Shown: positions 1 to 7,985, counted from the stretch's first letter. The stretch: 11,828 nucleotides of DNA from Gammaproteobacteria bacterium (GCA_013139395.1 WTAX01000469.1:1-11828), one strand, 5' to 3'. Numbers and translations are program-made. Notes: generated by a model not told the origin, from the sequence alone.

Positions 1-2570
1 CTGTATTTTTCTCAAGACTGGATGAATTAGATTTTGCCCAGGAAGGACATCGTCTTGAATTTGAACAGGCAGATGATGCCGCTTCAGATTTACAATTTAA
101 AGGCGTAGTCTTTAATGAAATGAAAGGTGCTATGTCATCAACGGTTAGTGCTTTATGGCAAACAGTCAGTAAATACCTGTTTCCAACAGTAACCTATCAC
201 TTTAATAGTGGCGGGGAACCTACTGATATTCCTGACTTAAGTTATGAGCAACTAAAAGAATTTTATAACATACATTATCATCCGAGTAATGCCGTATTTA
301 TGACCTTTGGTGACATTCCAGCTCAAGTTCACCAGGAAAAATTTGAACATCAGGTTTTATCGCAATTTGAGCCTCTTGATAAGACGATTGATGTTAATAA
401 CGAAAAACGTTTTTTTTCACAGATAAACATCGAAGAAAATTACCCGCTTGATGCAGAAGAAGATCATAATAATAAAACTCATTTAGTAATGGGCTGGCTG
501 CTGGGTCAAAGCATCAATCTTGAAGAGCAGCTTGAAGCACAATTTTTATCCAGTCTATTACTGGAAAATTCAGCTTCACCTTTGATGCAGGCTCTGGAAA
601 CAACCGATCTGGGTAATGCACCTTCCCCCTTATGCGGCTTAGAAGATTCTAATAAAGAAATGAGTTTTTTATGTGGTCTTGAAGGTTCAACACCAGAAAA
701 TGCACAAGCATTTGAACAACTGGTGATTGATGTGCTTGAGGATGTGGCTCAAAATGGTATCAAACAAGAACAAATTGACGCTGTTTTACATCAGTTAGAA
801 CTTAATCAACGTGAGATTGGCGGTGATCATTATCCCTTTGGTCTGCAATTAATTTTATCCGGCTTATCCACAGCAATACACCGAGGTGATGTCATTACCC
901 ACATGAATCTTGATGTGGCATTAGCTTCTTTACGTGAGAAAACACAAGATTCTGAATATGTAACAAATCTGGTCCGTTCACAATTACTCAATAATGCGCA
1001 CCGTGTAAGAGTGACGTTTAAACCCGATGCTCAGCTTGAAAAAAGACGTAATGATGCGGAAAAAACCCGTCTGGCTGAGATTAAATCAAATTTTAGTGAG
1101 GAAGAAAAAAATACCCTGATTGATTTAGCCAGTAATTTATCTGAACGTCAAAACCAGTTAGAAACAAATATTGATGAGATTTTACCTAAAGTCACTGTTA
1201 AAGATGTGCCTGAAGCAATAAAAATTCCTCAACATTATGAGCAGCAATATTCAGATATTAAAATATCTCATTTTAATCAGGGCACAAATGGCCTGGTTTA
1301 TCAGCAATTAATTCTGGATATGCCCCAATTTACAGATGAAGAGCGTCAATATTTACCTATTTTTAATTATTGTTTTGGTGAGTTAGGTTGTGGTGACAAA
1401 GATTATTTAGAGATGCAAGTGTGGCAATCTCAGATCTCAGGTGGCATTCATGCTGGCAGCAGTATGCGTGGTAATATCGATAATGAACAGCAGGTAAATG
1501 GTTTTTATACCATTTCCGGAAAGGCCTTGTTGCGTAATCATGAAGAAATGACGCGCCTACTCAAGCAGTCCTTTCAAACAATGCGCTTTGATGAAAGCGA
1601 TCGAATTAAAGAACTGATTTCACAAATAAGAATGCGTAAAGAAAATAGCATTACAGGTAGTGGTCATTCGCTTGCTATGCAGGCAGCTGCAAGCGGCATG
1701 AGCCCTGTTGCTCACTTAAACCATAAAAACAACGGGCTGGCCAGTATCGCATTTATAAAAGAACTGGATAATAATCTACACGATGATAGTGATGATACTG
1801 CAATCAAGCATTTAACTCAGTTATTAACCAGTATTCATGCTAAGCTGAATGGTTCTCCTGCACAGTTTTTACTTGTTTGTGAAGAAGATGTTTATCAATC
1901 CTGTTGTGATGAAATTTTGCAAATCTGGGACTCTGAAACAATTCATTCAAGTGTATCGAATGAGTTATTAAATCTTACTGAAATTAAAAAGCATGTTAAA
2001 CAAGCCTGGTTGACCAGTACACAAGTCAATTTTTGTGCCAAAGTCTATGCTACCGTTCCTGTCGGGCATGTGGATGCTGCACCACTCACTGTTTTAGGTG
2101 GTTTTTTAAGAAATGGTTTCCTGCACCGCTGTATTCGTGAACAGGGTGGAGCTTATGGCAGTGGTGCCAATCAGGATTCAGCCAATGCCTGTTTTAAGTT
2201 TTTCTCCTATCGTGATCCAAGATTGACTGATACCTTAAGTGATTTTGACAACTCGCTTGCATGGTTAGTGGACACAACTCATGATTATCAGGCATTAGAA
2301 GAGTCAATACTGGGTGTTATTAGCAGTATCGACAAACCAGGTTCACCTGCAGGCGATGCAAAGACGACATTTCAAAGTAACTTGTTTGGGCGTAATGCAC
2401 AACAAAGGCAAAAATTCAGACAACAAATTCTTGCTGTGACAATTGATGATTTAGTACGGGTAGCAAAGACCTACCTGATAGGACAAGATGCAAGCATTGC
2501 CATTGTCAGTAATCATGAACATGAGAATGAATGCAGCGAATTAGGCCTTGAGTTAATCACTCTTGCATAA
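1..2570 (+). CDS. M16C metallopeptidase, presequence protease (PreP)-like, 5' partial
   Basis: This is the C-terminal 855 residues of an insulinase-family (M16C) zinc peptidase. Family members are clamshell enzymes that degrade small unfolded peptides; PreP is the organellar homologue. The reading frame is open from base 3, and the codons before the first in-window ATG (120) encode conserved family sequence ending in KGVVFNEMKG. By alignment with PreP from memory, the Glu of FNEMKG (117-119) is the third zinc ligand, so the ATG at 120 is internal and not the start. The HxxEH inverted zinc motif should lie roughly 100 residues upstream, outside the window. Near the C-terminus, IREQGGAYG keeps the Arg (2136-2138) and Tyr (2154-2156) with the spacing of the PreP substrate-binding pair. 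M16C proteins are usually about 970 residues, so only about 110-120 residues are missing. The stop is TAA at 2568-2570. Catalytic competence cannot be judged without the missing part. Confidence 0.93.
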   Translation, partial: VFFSRLDELDFAQEGHRLEFEQADDAASDLQFKGVVFNEMKGAMSSTVSALWQTVSKYLFPTVTYHFNSGGEPTDIPDLSYEQLKEFYNIHYHPSNAVFMTFGDIPAQVHQEKFEHQVLSQFEPLDKTIDVNNEKRFFSQINIEENYPLDAEEDHNNKTHLVMGWLLGQSINLEEQLEAQFLSSLLLENSASPLMQALETTDLGNAPSPLCGLEDSNKEMSFLCGLEGSTPENAQAFEQLVIDVLEDVAQNGIKQEQIDAVLHQLELNQREIGGDHYPFGLQLILSGLSTAIHRGDVITHMNLDVALASLREKTQDSEYVTNLVRSQLLNNAHRVRVTFKPDAQLEKRRNDAEKTRLAEIKSNFSEEEKNTLIDLASNLSERQNQLETNIDEILPKVTVKDVPEAIKIPQHYEQQYSDIKISHFNQGTNGLVYQQLILDMPQFTDEERQYLPIFNYCFGELGCGDKDYLEMQVWQSQISGGIHAGSSMRGNIDNEQQVNGFYTISGKALLRNHEEMTRLLKQSFQTMRFDESDRIKELISQIRMRKENSITGSGHSLAMQAAASGMSPVAHLNHKNNGLASIAFIKELDNNLHDDSDDTAIKHLTQLLTSIHAKLNGSPAQFLLVCEEDVYQSCCDEILQIWDSETIHSSVSNELLNLTEIKKHVKQAWLTSTQVNFCAKVYATVPVGHVDAAPLTVLGGFLRNGFLHRCIREQGGAYGSGANQDSANACFKFFSYRDPRLTDTLSDFDNSLAWLVDTTHDYQALEESILGVISSIDKPGSPAGDAKTTFQSNLFGRNAQQRQKFRQQILAVTIDDLVRVAKTYLIGQDASIAIVSNHEHENECSELGLELITLA

Positions 2571-2623
2571 TCCTGGAAAATTAATACTATTATTCTTATG
2601 AGCTGTTTCGAGATATAAATGTA

Positions 2624-3304
2624 ATGACCACAACATTTAAAGAAGCTTTATACTTTTTTCGAAAAAATCTTTTAAAGTTATTAAGCTATACATTTGCTAT
2701 TGGCATCATAGTGATATTATTAGCACAATTACTGGTGCCGTTATTTTTTAGCGGCATGAGCGCTGAAGAAATAAGTCCGGAGTCGATTAGGCCTTTTGCA
2801 CAACTAATGAACCTGTTAATTAAACCTATTTATACAGGTGGGCTAATAGTCCTGATCTTTAGTCTGGCAACAGGGCAGGGTAAAGGAATATATACGAGTT
2901 TATTAGCAGGTATTATACGCTGGCCCTATATGCTTATTGCTAATGTATTAACTTCTCTATTGATCTTTGTGGGCCTGATTGCCTTTCTTATACCTGGAAT
3001 TTGGATATTTAGTCGATTATTTTTAGTCCCTTATTTAGTGATGTTAAAAAATCAAACACCATTTGAAGCACTATTGACCAGCTTTCAATATACGAAAGGG
3101 TATACCTTGACAATATTAACCGATGTTTTTTTTCTGGTTCTTGTGTTTATTTTGGGTATAGTCATATTAAGTGTCTTTCAGCTCCTTTATCCTTTAGTGA
3201 TACTTTTATTTTTATTGCTCTTTCAGACGATGGCTTATGTGGTTTACTATCGCCATTATGAAATATTATTGGAAAAAAATCTCAATCAAGATGCCATTGA
3301 ATAG
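2624..3304 (+). CDS. YciC/UPF0259-like polytopic inner-membrane protein
   Basis: A 226-residue, very hydrophobic protein. I see hydrophobic stretches at about residues 18-43, 66-85, 98-128 and 163-205, several long enough to be split into two helices. The central segment with IPGIWIFSRLFLVPYLVML followed by NQTPFEAL and a Ser-containing helix matches the pattern of YciC (UPF0259) and related DUF975/GDPD-membrane-domain proteins, where an IPGI-x-R turn precedes a helix and an EAL-S segment. The function of that family is not established, so none is assigned. The start at 2624 has only a weak GAG (2609-2611) upstream, so the initiation signal is poor. It lies 53 nt after the peptidase gene and 60 nt before the PilZ gene, with no terminator-like hairpin on either side. 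Membrane localisation is well supported; the family name is from pattern memory. Confidence 0.8.
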   Translation: MTTTFKEALYFFRKNLLKLLSYTFAIGIIVILLAQLLVPLFFSGMSAEEISPESIRPFAQLMNLLIKPIYTGGLIVLIFSLATGQGKGIYTSLLAGIIRWPYMLIANVLTSLLIFVGLIAFLIPGIWIFSRLFLVPYLVMLKNQTPFEALLTSFQYTKGYTLTILTDVFFLVLVFILGIVILSVFQLLYPLVILLFLLLFQTMAYVVYYRHYEILLEKNLNQDAIE

Positions 3305-3364
3305 ACAATTTATTCGTATGAACTATATTTGAAAGACTTCTATTAAATAAAACAACATATAAAT

Positions 3365-5482
3365 ATGCCTTCTATACCTGAAAAACCTGTCTTTGGTGAT
3401 AGTTATTTCAAACAAATTCAAAATAAACTTCCCGATTGTATTGGCAGTTACTTACCTAATATTTTCCCTTTAGGCTATTTTGTCAAACGAACCGAGCCTC
3501 GTTTGCTTTATGTTATGCCGATAACAATGATTTATGATGGTAAGAAATATTCACTAAAAAGTAAAAATTTATCCGTTAACGGCCTGCAGCTTTTCATACC
3601 CAGAACCTTCATTCAGGAAGGTAAAACAGTACAAATTACATTTGATAAATTTATCCAGACACAAAACTCAGTGGTTGGCGGACGTGATCAATTTACACCT
3701 TTTTCTGATATCGAATACCAGATAAAAGAGGTACACCATCTTGGTGAAAAAACGTATATCAGCTTAATACAAAATAATTTATCTTCATTAACCAGCGATT
3801 TTTTAAGTCGTTTTATTGCAGGTAATCGCTTACGCTATAAGATTGATGCATCTGATCGAATCTGTGCTTCTAAAGCACAGTACTATGAAAAGTTATATAC
3901 GGTAAATATGCAGCATGTTCCAATGTTTATTCACTGGAATCAATCTCTGGGTTTTTATATTGATACTATTATAAAAACAAATCGTAATACCCACTTTTTT
4001 AATTATATCAGCAATAACAGTCAATCTGATTTTAGTGCATTTTGTCTGCCTCAACGTATTAAAAAATACGCTGAAATGGCACGTAACAACCAATCAGCCA
4101 TCATGTTTACTTATTGGGAAAATAATAAGTTTTATTCAGTATTTGATTTTGAATTACAAACGCCCCAGGAAATGTCTCACATTGTTATTAAGGTTAAAAC
4201 ATCAAAGGGACGAATTTTTAAAGCCTTAACCAATCTCAATAAAAAACCGGCAGCTGAAAAGATGACGGCTATGCTGAGTAAAATTCAACAAATTGATGCC
4301 ATGGCTTCAAAGATCATTGATAAACGTGCCTCGGAATCTATTGCTCAGGTTATATTTACTGATATCACAAAAGTTTTTTGCCGCCAGAGTATTTTTTCTC
4401 AACCATTAGAATTTAATTCAGGTCATGCACTGACACTAGAGGTTTTTACCAATAACCAAAAAGTAAGAATGGCAGATGGTTATATTATTGATCTCTATGA
4501 TGAGTCGTTGTTACACCAGCCTGATATTGTTCACTTTAATGTTGATCATCATCGTTATGATCCGCGTTATCAGTACAAGATGAATGTATCTGTTAAATTT
4601 AATAATCAGATTTTTTCTGCAAAAACCATTGATTTTTCTCGCTCAGGACTTGGTTTGGTGATCAAAGGGAATGCTGACATACCTGAAGACAGCATCATTG
4701 AAATTACTTTTTCAGGCTTATTAATTAAAGGCATTTCAACACAACTCCAGGATATACAACATCGTGTTATGATTTCCAGAAGAAAAAATAATAGTTTATT
4801 TCTTGGTGTCATACGAAATACCAGTAATTGTGATAACTCTGTAAACCGTTTTTTTACTAATTTAGTTAAACGTAACAAAGATAAATTAGAATTATGTGTT
4901 AAAGACAAAATTGATAGTGTTATTACTACCTTTTATGAAGCTTTCGTTACAGAAAATATGCAGACAATTCCTATTGTCATCAGCAGGGACAGAAATAAGC
5001 AACATTATGTTCGAGAAATCGGTTTAACTGAAACGCCTTGTGCACTTGCAGAAAAACTCTATATTGAAGGGCATGGTTATGATTTTCGTTTTCTCACTAC
5101 AAAGTTAAGGCTTAATGAATTCCATCAGCGTGTAATTAAAGCTTCTGAAAATAATACTCAGAGTTTTATGATTTTTTTATTTGAAAAGGTAGATAAAAAT
5201 GGCCAGAAATATATTTTTTCAATCACAGACTTTGAATTAATCAATGATGATCAAATTGAACAACTTATTTCTTATACATTAACTAATAATGGCTCTTGTG
5301 TACAAATTAAGTTTATGAATAACTTATTAGTTGATAAACTCTATCGTAATATGACACTTGATAAGGTTGAACGGCTCAACAAATCTTCTGTGAAATTACT
5401 GGCACAAGAATATAAAGAGATTCTAGGCTTTGCTGAAATGCTGGATTTGACTGATGAGTATCGTAAATTATATCAAAACTAA
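3365..5482 (+). CDS. Tandem double-PilZ domain protein, putative cyclic-di-GMP effector
   Basis: A 705-residue soluble protein with two PilZ domains, the fold that binds cyclic di-GMP through an RxxxR motif and a following D/NxSxxG motif. PilZ 1 has R42-TEP-R46 (bases 3488-3502) and N68-LSVN-G73. PilZ 2 has R397-YDP-R401 (bases 4553-4567) and D423-FSRS-G428. Both are therefore predicted competent, although the first has Asn in place of the more common Asp. Each PilZ is followed by a similar companion segment: residues about 173-266 share with 523-626 the elements YE...NMQ..P..I and NNxQS...F...(K)xYxFxxxDFEL, indicating internal duplication. No signal peptide or membrane segment is visible, so it should be cytoplasmic. 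The start ATG has no recognisable Shine-Dalgarno, so the start is less certain. No diguanylate cyclase, flagellar or polysaccharide gene is nearby to point to an output. Confidence 0.9.
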   Translation: MPSIPEKPVFGDSYFKQIQNKLPDCIGSYLPNIFPLGYFVKRTEPRLLYVMPITMIYDGKKYSLKSKNLSVNGLQLFIPRTFIQEGKTVQITFDKFIQTQNSVVGGRDQFTPFSDIEYQIKEVHHLGEKTYISLIQNNLSSLTSDFLSRFIAGNRLRYKIDASDRICASKAQYYEKLYTVNMQHVPMFIHWNQSLGFYIDTIIKTNRNTHFFNYISNNSQSDFSAFCLPQRIKKYAEMARNNQSAIMFTYWENNKFYSVFDFELQTPQEMSHIVIKVKTSKGRIFKALTNLNKKPAAEKMTAMLSKIQQIDAMASKIIDKRASESIAQVIFTDITKVFCRQSIFSQPLEFNSGHALTLEVFTNNQKVRMADGYIIDLYDESLLHQPDIVHFNVDHHRYDPRYQYKMNVSVKFNNQIFSAKTIDFSRSGLGLVIKGNADIPEDSIIEITFSGLLIKGISTQLQDIQHRVMISRRKNNSLFLGVIRNTSNCDNSVNRFFTNLVKRNKDKLELCVKDKIDSVITTFYEAFVTENMQTIPIVISRDRNKQHYVREIGLTETPCALAEKLYIEGHGYDFRFLTTKLRLNEFHQRVIKASENNTQSFMIFLFEKVDKNGQKYIFSITDFELINDDQIEQLISYTLTNNGSCVQIKFMNNLLVDKLYRNMTLDKVERLNKSSVKLLAQEYKEILGFAEMLDLTDEYRKLYQN

Positions 5483-5521
5483 TGAGTTCTTATTTTATAT
5501 TTGTATTAAAAGAGATTTTAT

Positions 5522-5944
5522 ATGCCCCAATTACAAGACAAAGTATTTAAAAAAATTGATTTTTTTCATCAAAAGGCAGAGCAGTTAATTGAAAATGAGC
5601 AGTTTTCTGATGCCATAAAAGAGTATCAAAAAGCCTGGAATACTCTGCCTGAACCAAAACAGCTTTGGGATGCAGCACTATGGATAAAAGTAGGGCAGGC
5701 TGAATGTTATCTGGCATTAGATAATTATGAATCAGGCAAACAAAAATTGCTTGACGCAATACTTTGTGGTGGTGCTGTCAATAATCCATTAGTTCACTTA
5801 CTATTAGGCATATGTTATTTTGAAACGAATAAAAAAGACAGTGCCAGAGAAGAATTTCAACTAGCCTATGATCTTGAAGGAGATAGCATTTTTCAAGAAG
5901 GGGACGAGCAATACAAACAATTTCTTTTAAACCCGTCAGACTGA
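5522..5944 (+). CDS. Small tetratricopeptide-repeat (TPR) protein
   Basis: A 140-residue, acidic, soluble protein made almost entirely of TPR-type helical hairpins: roughly residues 12-44 (AEQLIENEQFSDAIKEYQKA), 50-84 (WIKVGQAECYLALDNYESGKQ...) and 88-121 (NPLVHLLLGICYFETNKKDSA). TPRs are protein-interaction scaffolds. The layout, with a LPEP turn after the first repeat, NNPLVHLLLG in the third, and a YDLEGDSIF..GDEQY tail, resembles a family of small solitary bacterial TPR proteins that I recall often lie beside polymorphic-toxin or secretion loci, but no such toxin is seen here. A weak AGAG (5511-5514) precedes the ATG by 7 nt. It lies 39 nt after the PilZ gene and 73 nt before the preferred start of the lipoprotein gene. 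The partner is unknown. Confidence 0.85.
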   Translation: MPQLQDKVFKKIDFFHQKAEQLIENEQFSDAIKEYQKAWNTLPEPKQLWDAALWIKVGQAECYLALDNYESGKQKLLDAILCGGAVNNPLVHLLLGICYFETNKKDSAREEFQLAYDLEGDSIFQEGDEQYKQFLLNPSD

Positions 5945-5955
5945 GACTTTACCTA

Positions 5956-5985
5956 TGTTTTTAAGTAATTTGTTTTTAAGTAATT
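5956..5985 (+). repeat. Perfect 15-bp tandem duplication
   Basis: The unit TGTTTTTAAGTAATT occurs twice, back to back, at 5956-5970 and 5971-5985. It lies between the stop of the TPR gene and the preferred start of the WD40 lipoprotein. If the upstream ATG at 5955 were used, it would encode FLSNL-FLSNF. A 15-bp unit keeps the frame, so copy-number change would not break a longer reading frame. Confidence 0.9.
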
Positions 5986-6017
5986 TCTTATCACTTATTA
6001 CTGCATATAAAGGGCGC

Positions 6018-7007
6018 ATGAAAATAACTCATCTTTTTTTTATAACAACTATCTTAATGATGCTTTTATTAAGCGGGTGTTTTACAGAGCCAGCGACAAA
6101 AACCATAGAACACACTGATAATGCCTTAAGTATTAATCTGTCACATAATGGTGAATTTGTATTAATAGCGCATTCGCAAGGACATGTCGAATTACGCCAA
6201 ACAAAAAATAATGATGTCATCGCTCAATGGCAGCACGATGATTCGCCAAAAGCTGGAGTTATAGCCGCTGATTTTTCAAAAAATAATGAATTTATTGTGA
6301 CTGCAGAGCAGGGTACTCTGGCGTTATTCAGTTTAAAAGAAAAAAAAGTGCTGTATTTTTGGTCATTGGATGATATTCGTGACATAAAACTCTCCAGTGA
6401 TGGTGAGTATGCTCTGGTATCCAGTCGAGATAAATCTGGTGAATATCCATTATATCGTATTGTTTATTTCCATCTGCGCACTGGCGGTATTAAATATGGA
6501 TTTTATCATGATGATATTATCAGCAGTGTGGCCTTATCAGCAGATGGTCGCTATGCCTTATCAGGCTCTGATGATACTAAGGCTCGTTTATGGGATCTTA
6601 AAACAGGTGAATTAAAATTTACCTGGCCGCATTTTTCTAAAGTAGCAAAGGTGCAACTCTCTCCTGATGGTCAATATGCCATGACAAATTCTGCTTCCGA
6701 AGGTATTTATATCTGGGATACTGATACGGGGAAACAGATCCGTCGTCTTAATAAAATCAGGGCAACTGTTGCTTCAGCCGAATTTTCAGCCAATAGCCGG
6801 CAGATAGTAACAGGCTATAGTCGAGAAGAAATTATACTCTGGGACATTAAAAGTGGTGCCAAATTAATGACCTGGAAGCCTAAACGCCGTTATATCTGGC
6901 AATCGTCTCTGGCCAATGTTACAGCACTTGCCTTTAAAGATAAAAATACCATAATTAGCGAAACATCCCGAGGTATTATGCAATTCTGGACGATACCTGA
7001 AAACTAA
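6018..7007 (+). CDS. WD40-type beta-propeller lipoprotein
   Basis: A 329-residue lipoprotein. I choose the ATG at 6018 because it begins a textbook lipoprotein signal (MKITHLFFITTILMMLLLSGC) with the lipobox Cys at 6078-6080 and an AAAGGG Shine-Dalgarno at 6009-6014. The in-frame ATG at 5955 would add 21 residues ahead of the signal and has a poor ribosome site. Residue +2 is Phe rather than Asp, so outer-membrane sorting is likely. The mature protein shows seven WD40-like repeats, each with the S-x-(D/N)-G/N-x-x-(A/V) strand and several with a terminal LWD, IWD or FW: about residues 30-65, 73-112, 112-160, 160-200, 200-240, 242-280 and 290-328. Seven blades make one complete propeller, so the protein probably is a periplasm-facing or surface docking platform. 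The stop is 4 nt before the next ATG, suggesting co-translation. No enzymatic function is implied. Confidence 0.88.
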   Translation: MKITHLFFITTILMMLLLSGCFTEPATKTIEHTDNALSINLSHNGEFVLIAHSQGHVELRQTKNNDVIAQWQHDDSPKAGVIAADFSKNNEFIVTAEQGTLALFSLKEKKVLYFWSLDDIRDIKLSSDGEYALVSSRDKSGEYPLYRIVYFHLRTGGIKYGFYHDDIISSVALSADGRYALSGSDDTKARLWDLKTGELKFTWPHFSKVAKVQLSPDGQYAMTNSASEGIYIWDTDTGKQIRRLNKIRATVASAEFSANSRQIVTGYSREEIILWDIKSGAKLMTWKPKRRYIWQSSLANVTALAFKDKNTIISETSRGIMQFWTIPEN

Positions 7008-7011
7008 CATT

Positions 7012-7749
7012 ATGCTGGATTGGACTAATGAAAGTCATTATTTATATACTCAGGAACTAACAAAAGATCAGTGGGCATGGGAATTCCTGCGTCGCAATCC
7101 AGACTATCAAAAAGATTATCACTGGTTTATTTCTCAATGGCGCGCCTTAGAGAAAGATTATGGTCAATCACCTGATATGGATTATCAGGCCTGGAAACAA
7201 GATCCACGCTCTTACAAAATAATTGATATCGACTCAGAACAAGATGGTAATTGTGCTATATCTGATGATAAATTACTTATTGAATGCTGGATGGGCTATA
7301 AATGGGGCTTTTTTCAATTTCCTCAAGCACCTCAATTACAAGCTATAAACCTGCCTAACGGAACTAACTGGCGACCTCTGGCCTCTACTTATAAGGCACC
7401 CGATAATCCATGTGAGCAGGATAAATCTGAATTAATGCTTTCAGTTAATTTTGATTTAACGAAATCTCTTAAACAGCAACTGGAACAGGTCAAACAGCAG
7501 ACTATTATTGCGCAACGTCGTTTGAGGAAGAAAGGTCGATTACAAGCATATACTATTGAAGGAAAAAGAGCACTCTGGATGTCTTGTTTAAGATTATTAG
7601 ATGCCCGCTCACAGCCGCAGTCAGAACATCAAATGACAGAAAACGAAATAGCTTCAACGCTTTACCATTACCATATTGAACTCATTTCCTGTGAGGCAGA
7701 TTATTATATTCATAATTATTTAAATATTTTAACCTTAATGAATAAATAA
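7012..7749 (+). CDS. DUF6499-like protein with possible DUF2285-like C-terminus
   Basis: A 245-residue soluble protein. Residues 17-36 (LTKDQWAWEFLRRNPDYQKDY) match the hallmark of the DUF6499 'transcriptional regulator-like' N-terminal domain, in which a W-A-W/Y-E-F-L-R-R-N motif is followed by Y and an acidic/aromatic stretch. The C-terminal half contains a long basic helix (about 152-180) and then LWMSCLRLLDARSQ...ENEIASTLY, which has the general shape of the DUF2285 helical region but ends without its usual HTH-like tail, so that assignment is weak. DUF6499/DUF2285 proteins are, as I recall, mostly found in plasmids and integrative elements and are presumed regulators. Here it follows the WD40 gene by only 4 nt with no clear Shine-Dalgarno, suggesting translational coupling. 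No relaxase, integrase or conjugation gene is visible in the window. DNA binding is not shown. Confidence 0.65.
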   Translation: MLDWTNESHYLYTQELTKDQWAWEFLRRNPDYQKDYHWFISQWRALEKDYGQSPDMDYQAWKQDPRSYKIIDIDSEQDGNCAISDDKLLIECWMGYKWGFFQFPQAPQLQAINLPNGTNWRPLASTYKAPDNPCEQDKSELMLSVNFDLTKSLKQQLEQVKQQTIIAQRRLRKKGRLQAYTIEGKRALWMSCLRLLDARSQPQSEHQMTENEIASTLYHYHIELISCEADYYIHNYLNILTLMNK

Positions 7750-7785
7750 CATTAGCATATTATTGTATTGTCATTGAATAAAGAT

Positions 7786-7804
7786 GGCTAACGTTTCGTT
7801 GGCC
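7786..7804 (+). terminator. Possible weak terminator-like hairpin
   Basis: GGCTAACG (7786-7793) pairs with CGTTGGCC (7797-7804) over 8 bp, including one U-G wobble, around a TTT loop. It lies 37 nt after the stop of the DUF6499-like gene, which is a natural terminator position. The downstream sequence TCCTCACATC is not a U-tract, so intrinsic termination would be inefficient at best. Confidence 0.35.
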
Positions 7805-7893
7805 TCCTCACATCATACTTGTCAGATTTCTTAAGTTACTAAAGTAATGCTAACCTAAAGCACTGGTGAAGCAACCTTATAAAGTATTTTCCC

Positions 7894-7921
7894 TTGTTTA
7901 ATTTTACGATGGTTTTATTAT
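7894..7921 (+). promoter_or_regulatory. Candidate sigma-70 promoter for copper operon
   Basis: TTGTTT (7894-7899) and TATTAT (7916-7921) are separated by 16 nt. The -10 matches consensus at 5 of 6 positions; the -35 keeps only TTG. Transcription would begin near 7928 and the leader RNA would carry the 44-bp palindrome. In DNA this AT-rich, such matches arise easily by chance, so this is tentative. Confidence 0.25.
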
Positions 7922-7941
7922 CTTGTAATGAATATTTCCCA

Positions 7942-7985
7942 AACCTTACACAAACATTAAATATATTTAATGTTTGTGTAAGGTT
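7942..7985. repeat. Perfect 44-bp palindrome (22-bp arms, no spacer)
   Basis: The left arm starts AACCTTACACAAACATT and the right arm ends AATGTTTGTGTAAGGTT; every one of the 22 pairs about the centre at 7963/7964 is complementary, checked base by base. It is followed by GTTGTTAAG on the + strand and by TGGGAAATATTC on the - strand, so neither side gives a terminator U-tract. It lies 93 nt upstream of the DUF411 start. It could be an operator for a dimeric regulator, a leader-RNA hairpin, a cruciform-forming site or a miniature-element remnant. Confidence 0.95.

Noticed and set aside
120..122. ATG at 120 as the start of the M16C peptidase
   Set aside because: The frame is open to base 3 and the upstream codons encode conserved family sequence including a zinc ligand.
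2591..3324. Similar 14-mers before two genes, TATTCTTATGAGCT (2591-2604) and TATTCGTATGAACT (3311-3324)
   Set aside because: Twelve of 14 positions match, but the sequence is low complexity, does not fit a promoter or operator I know, and occurs at different distances from the two starts (19 and 40 nt).
4606..4908. Minus-strand 100-codon frame inside the PilZ gene
   Set aside because: It is antisense to the well-supported second PilZ domain and has no recognisable domain; I treat it, and the other antisense or out-of-frame readings in the window, as shadows.
7928..7960. Ten-codon reading frame (MNISQTLHKH) as a leader peptide of the copper operon
   Set aside because: No Shine-Dalgarno precedes it and short frames are expected by chance in AT-rich DNA.
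7942..7985. The palindrome as an intrinsic terminator
   Set aside because: No run of T follows on the + strand or on the - strand, and it is nearly 200 nt from the preceding stop codon.
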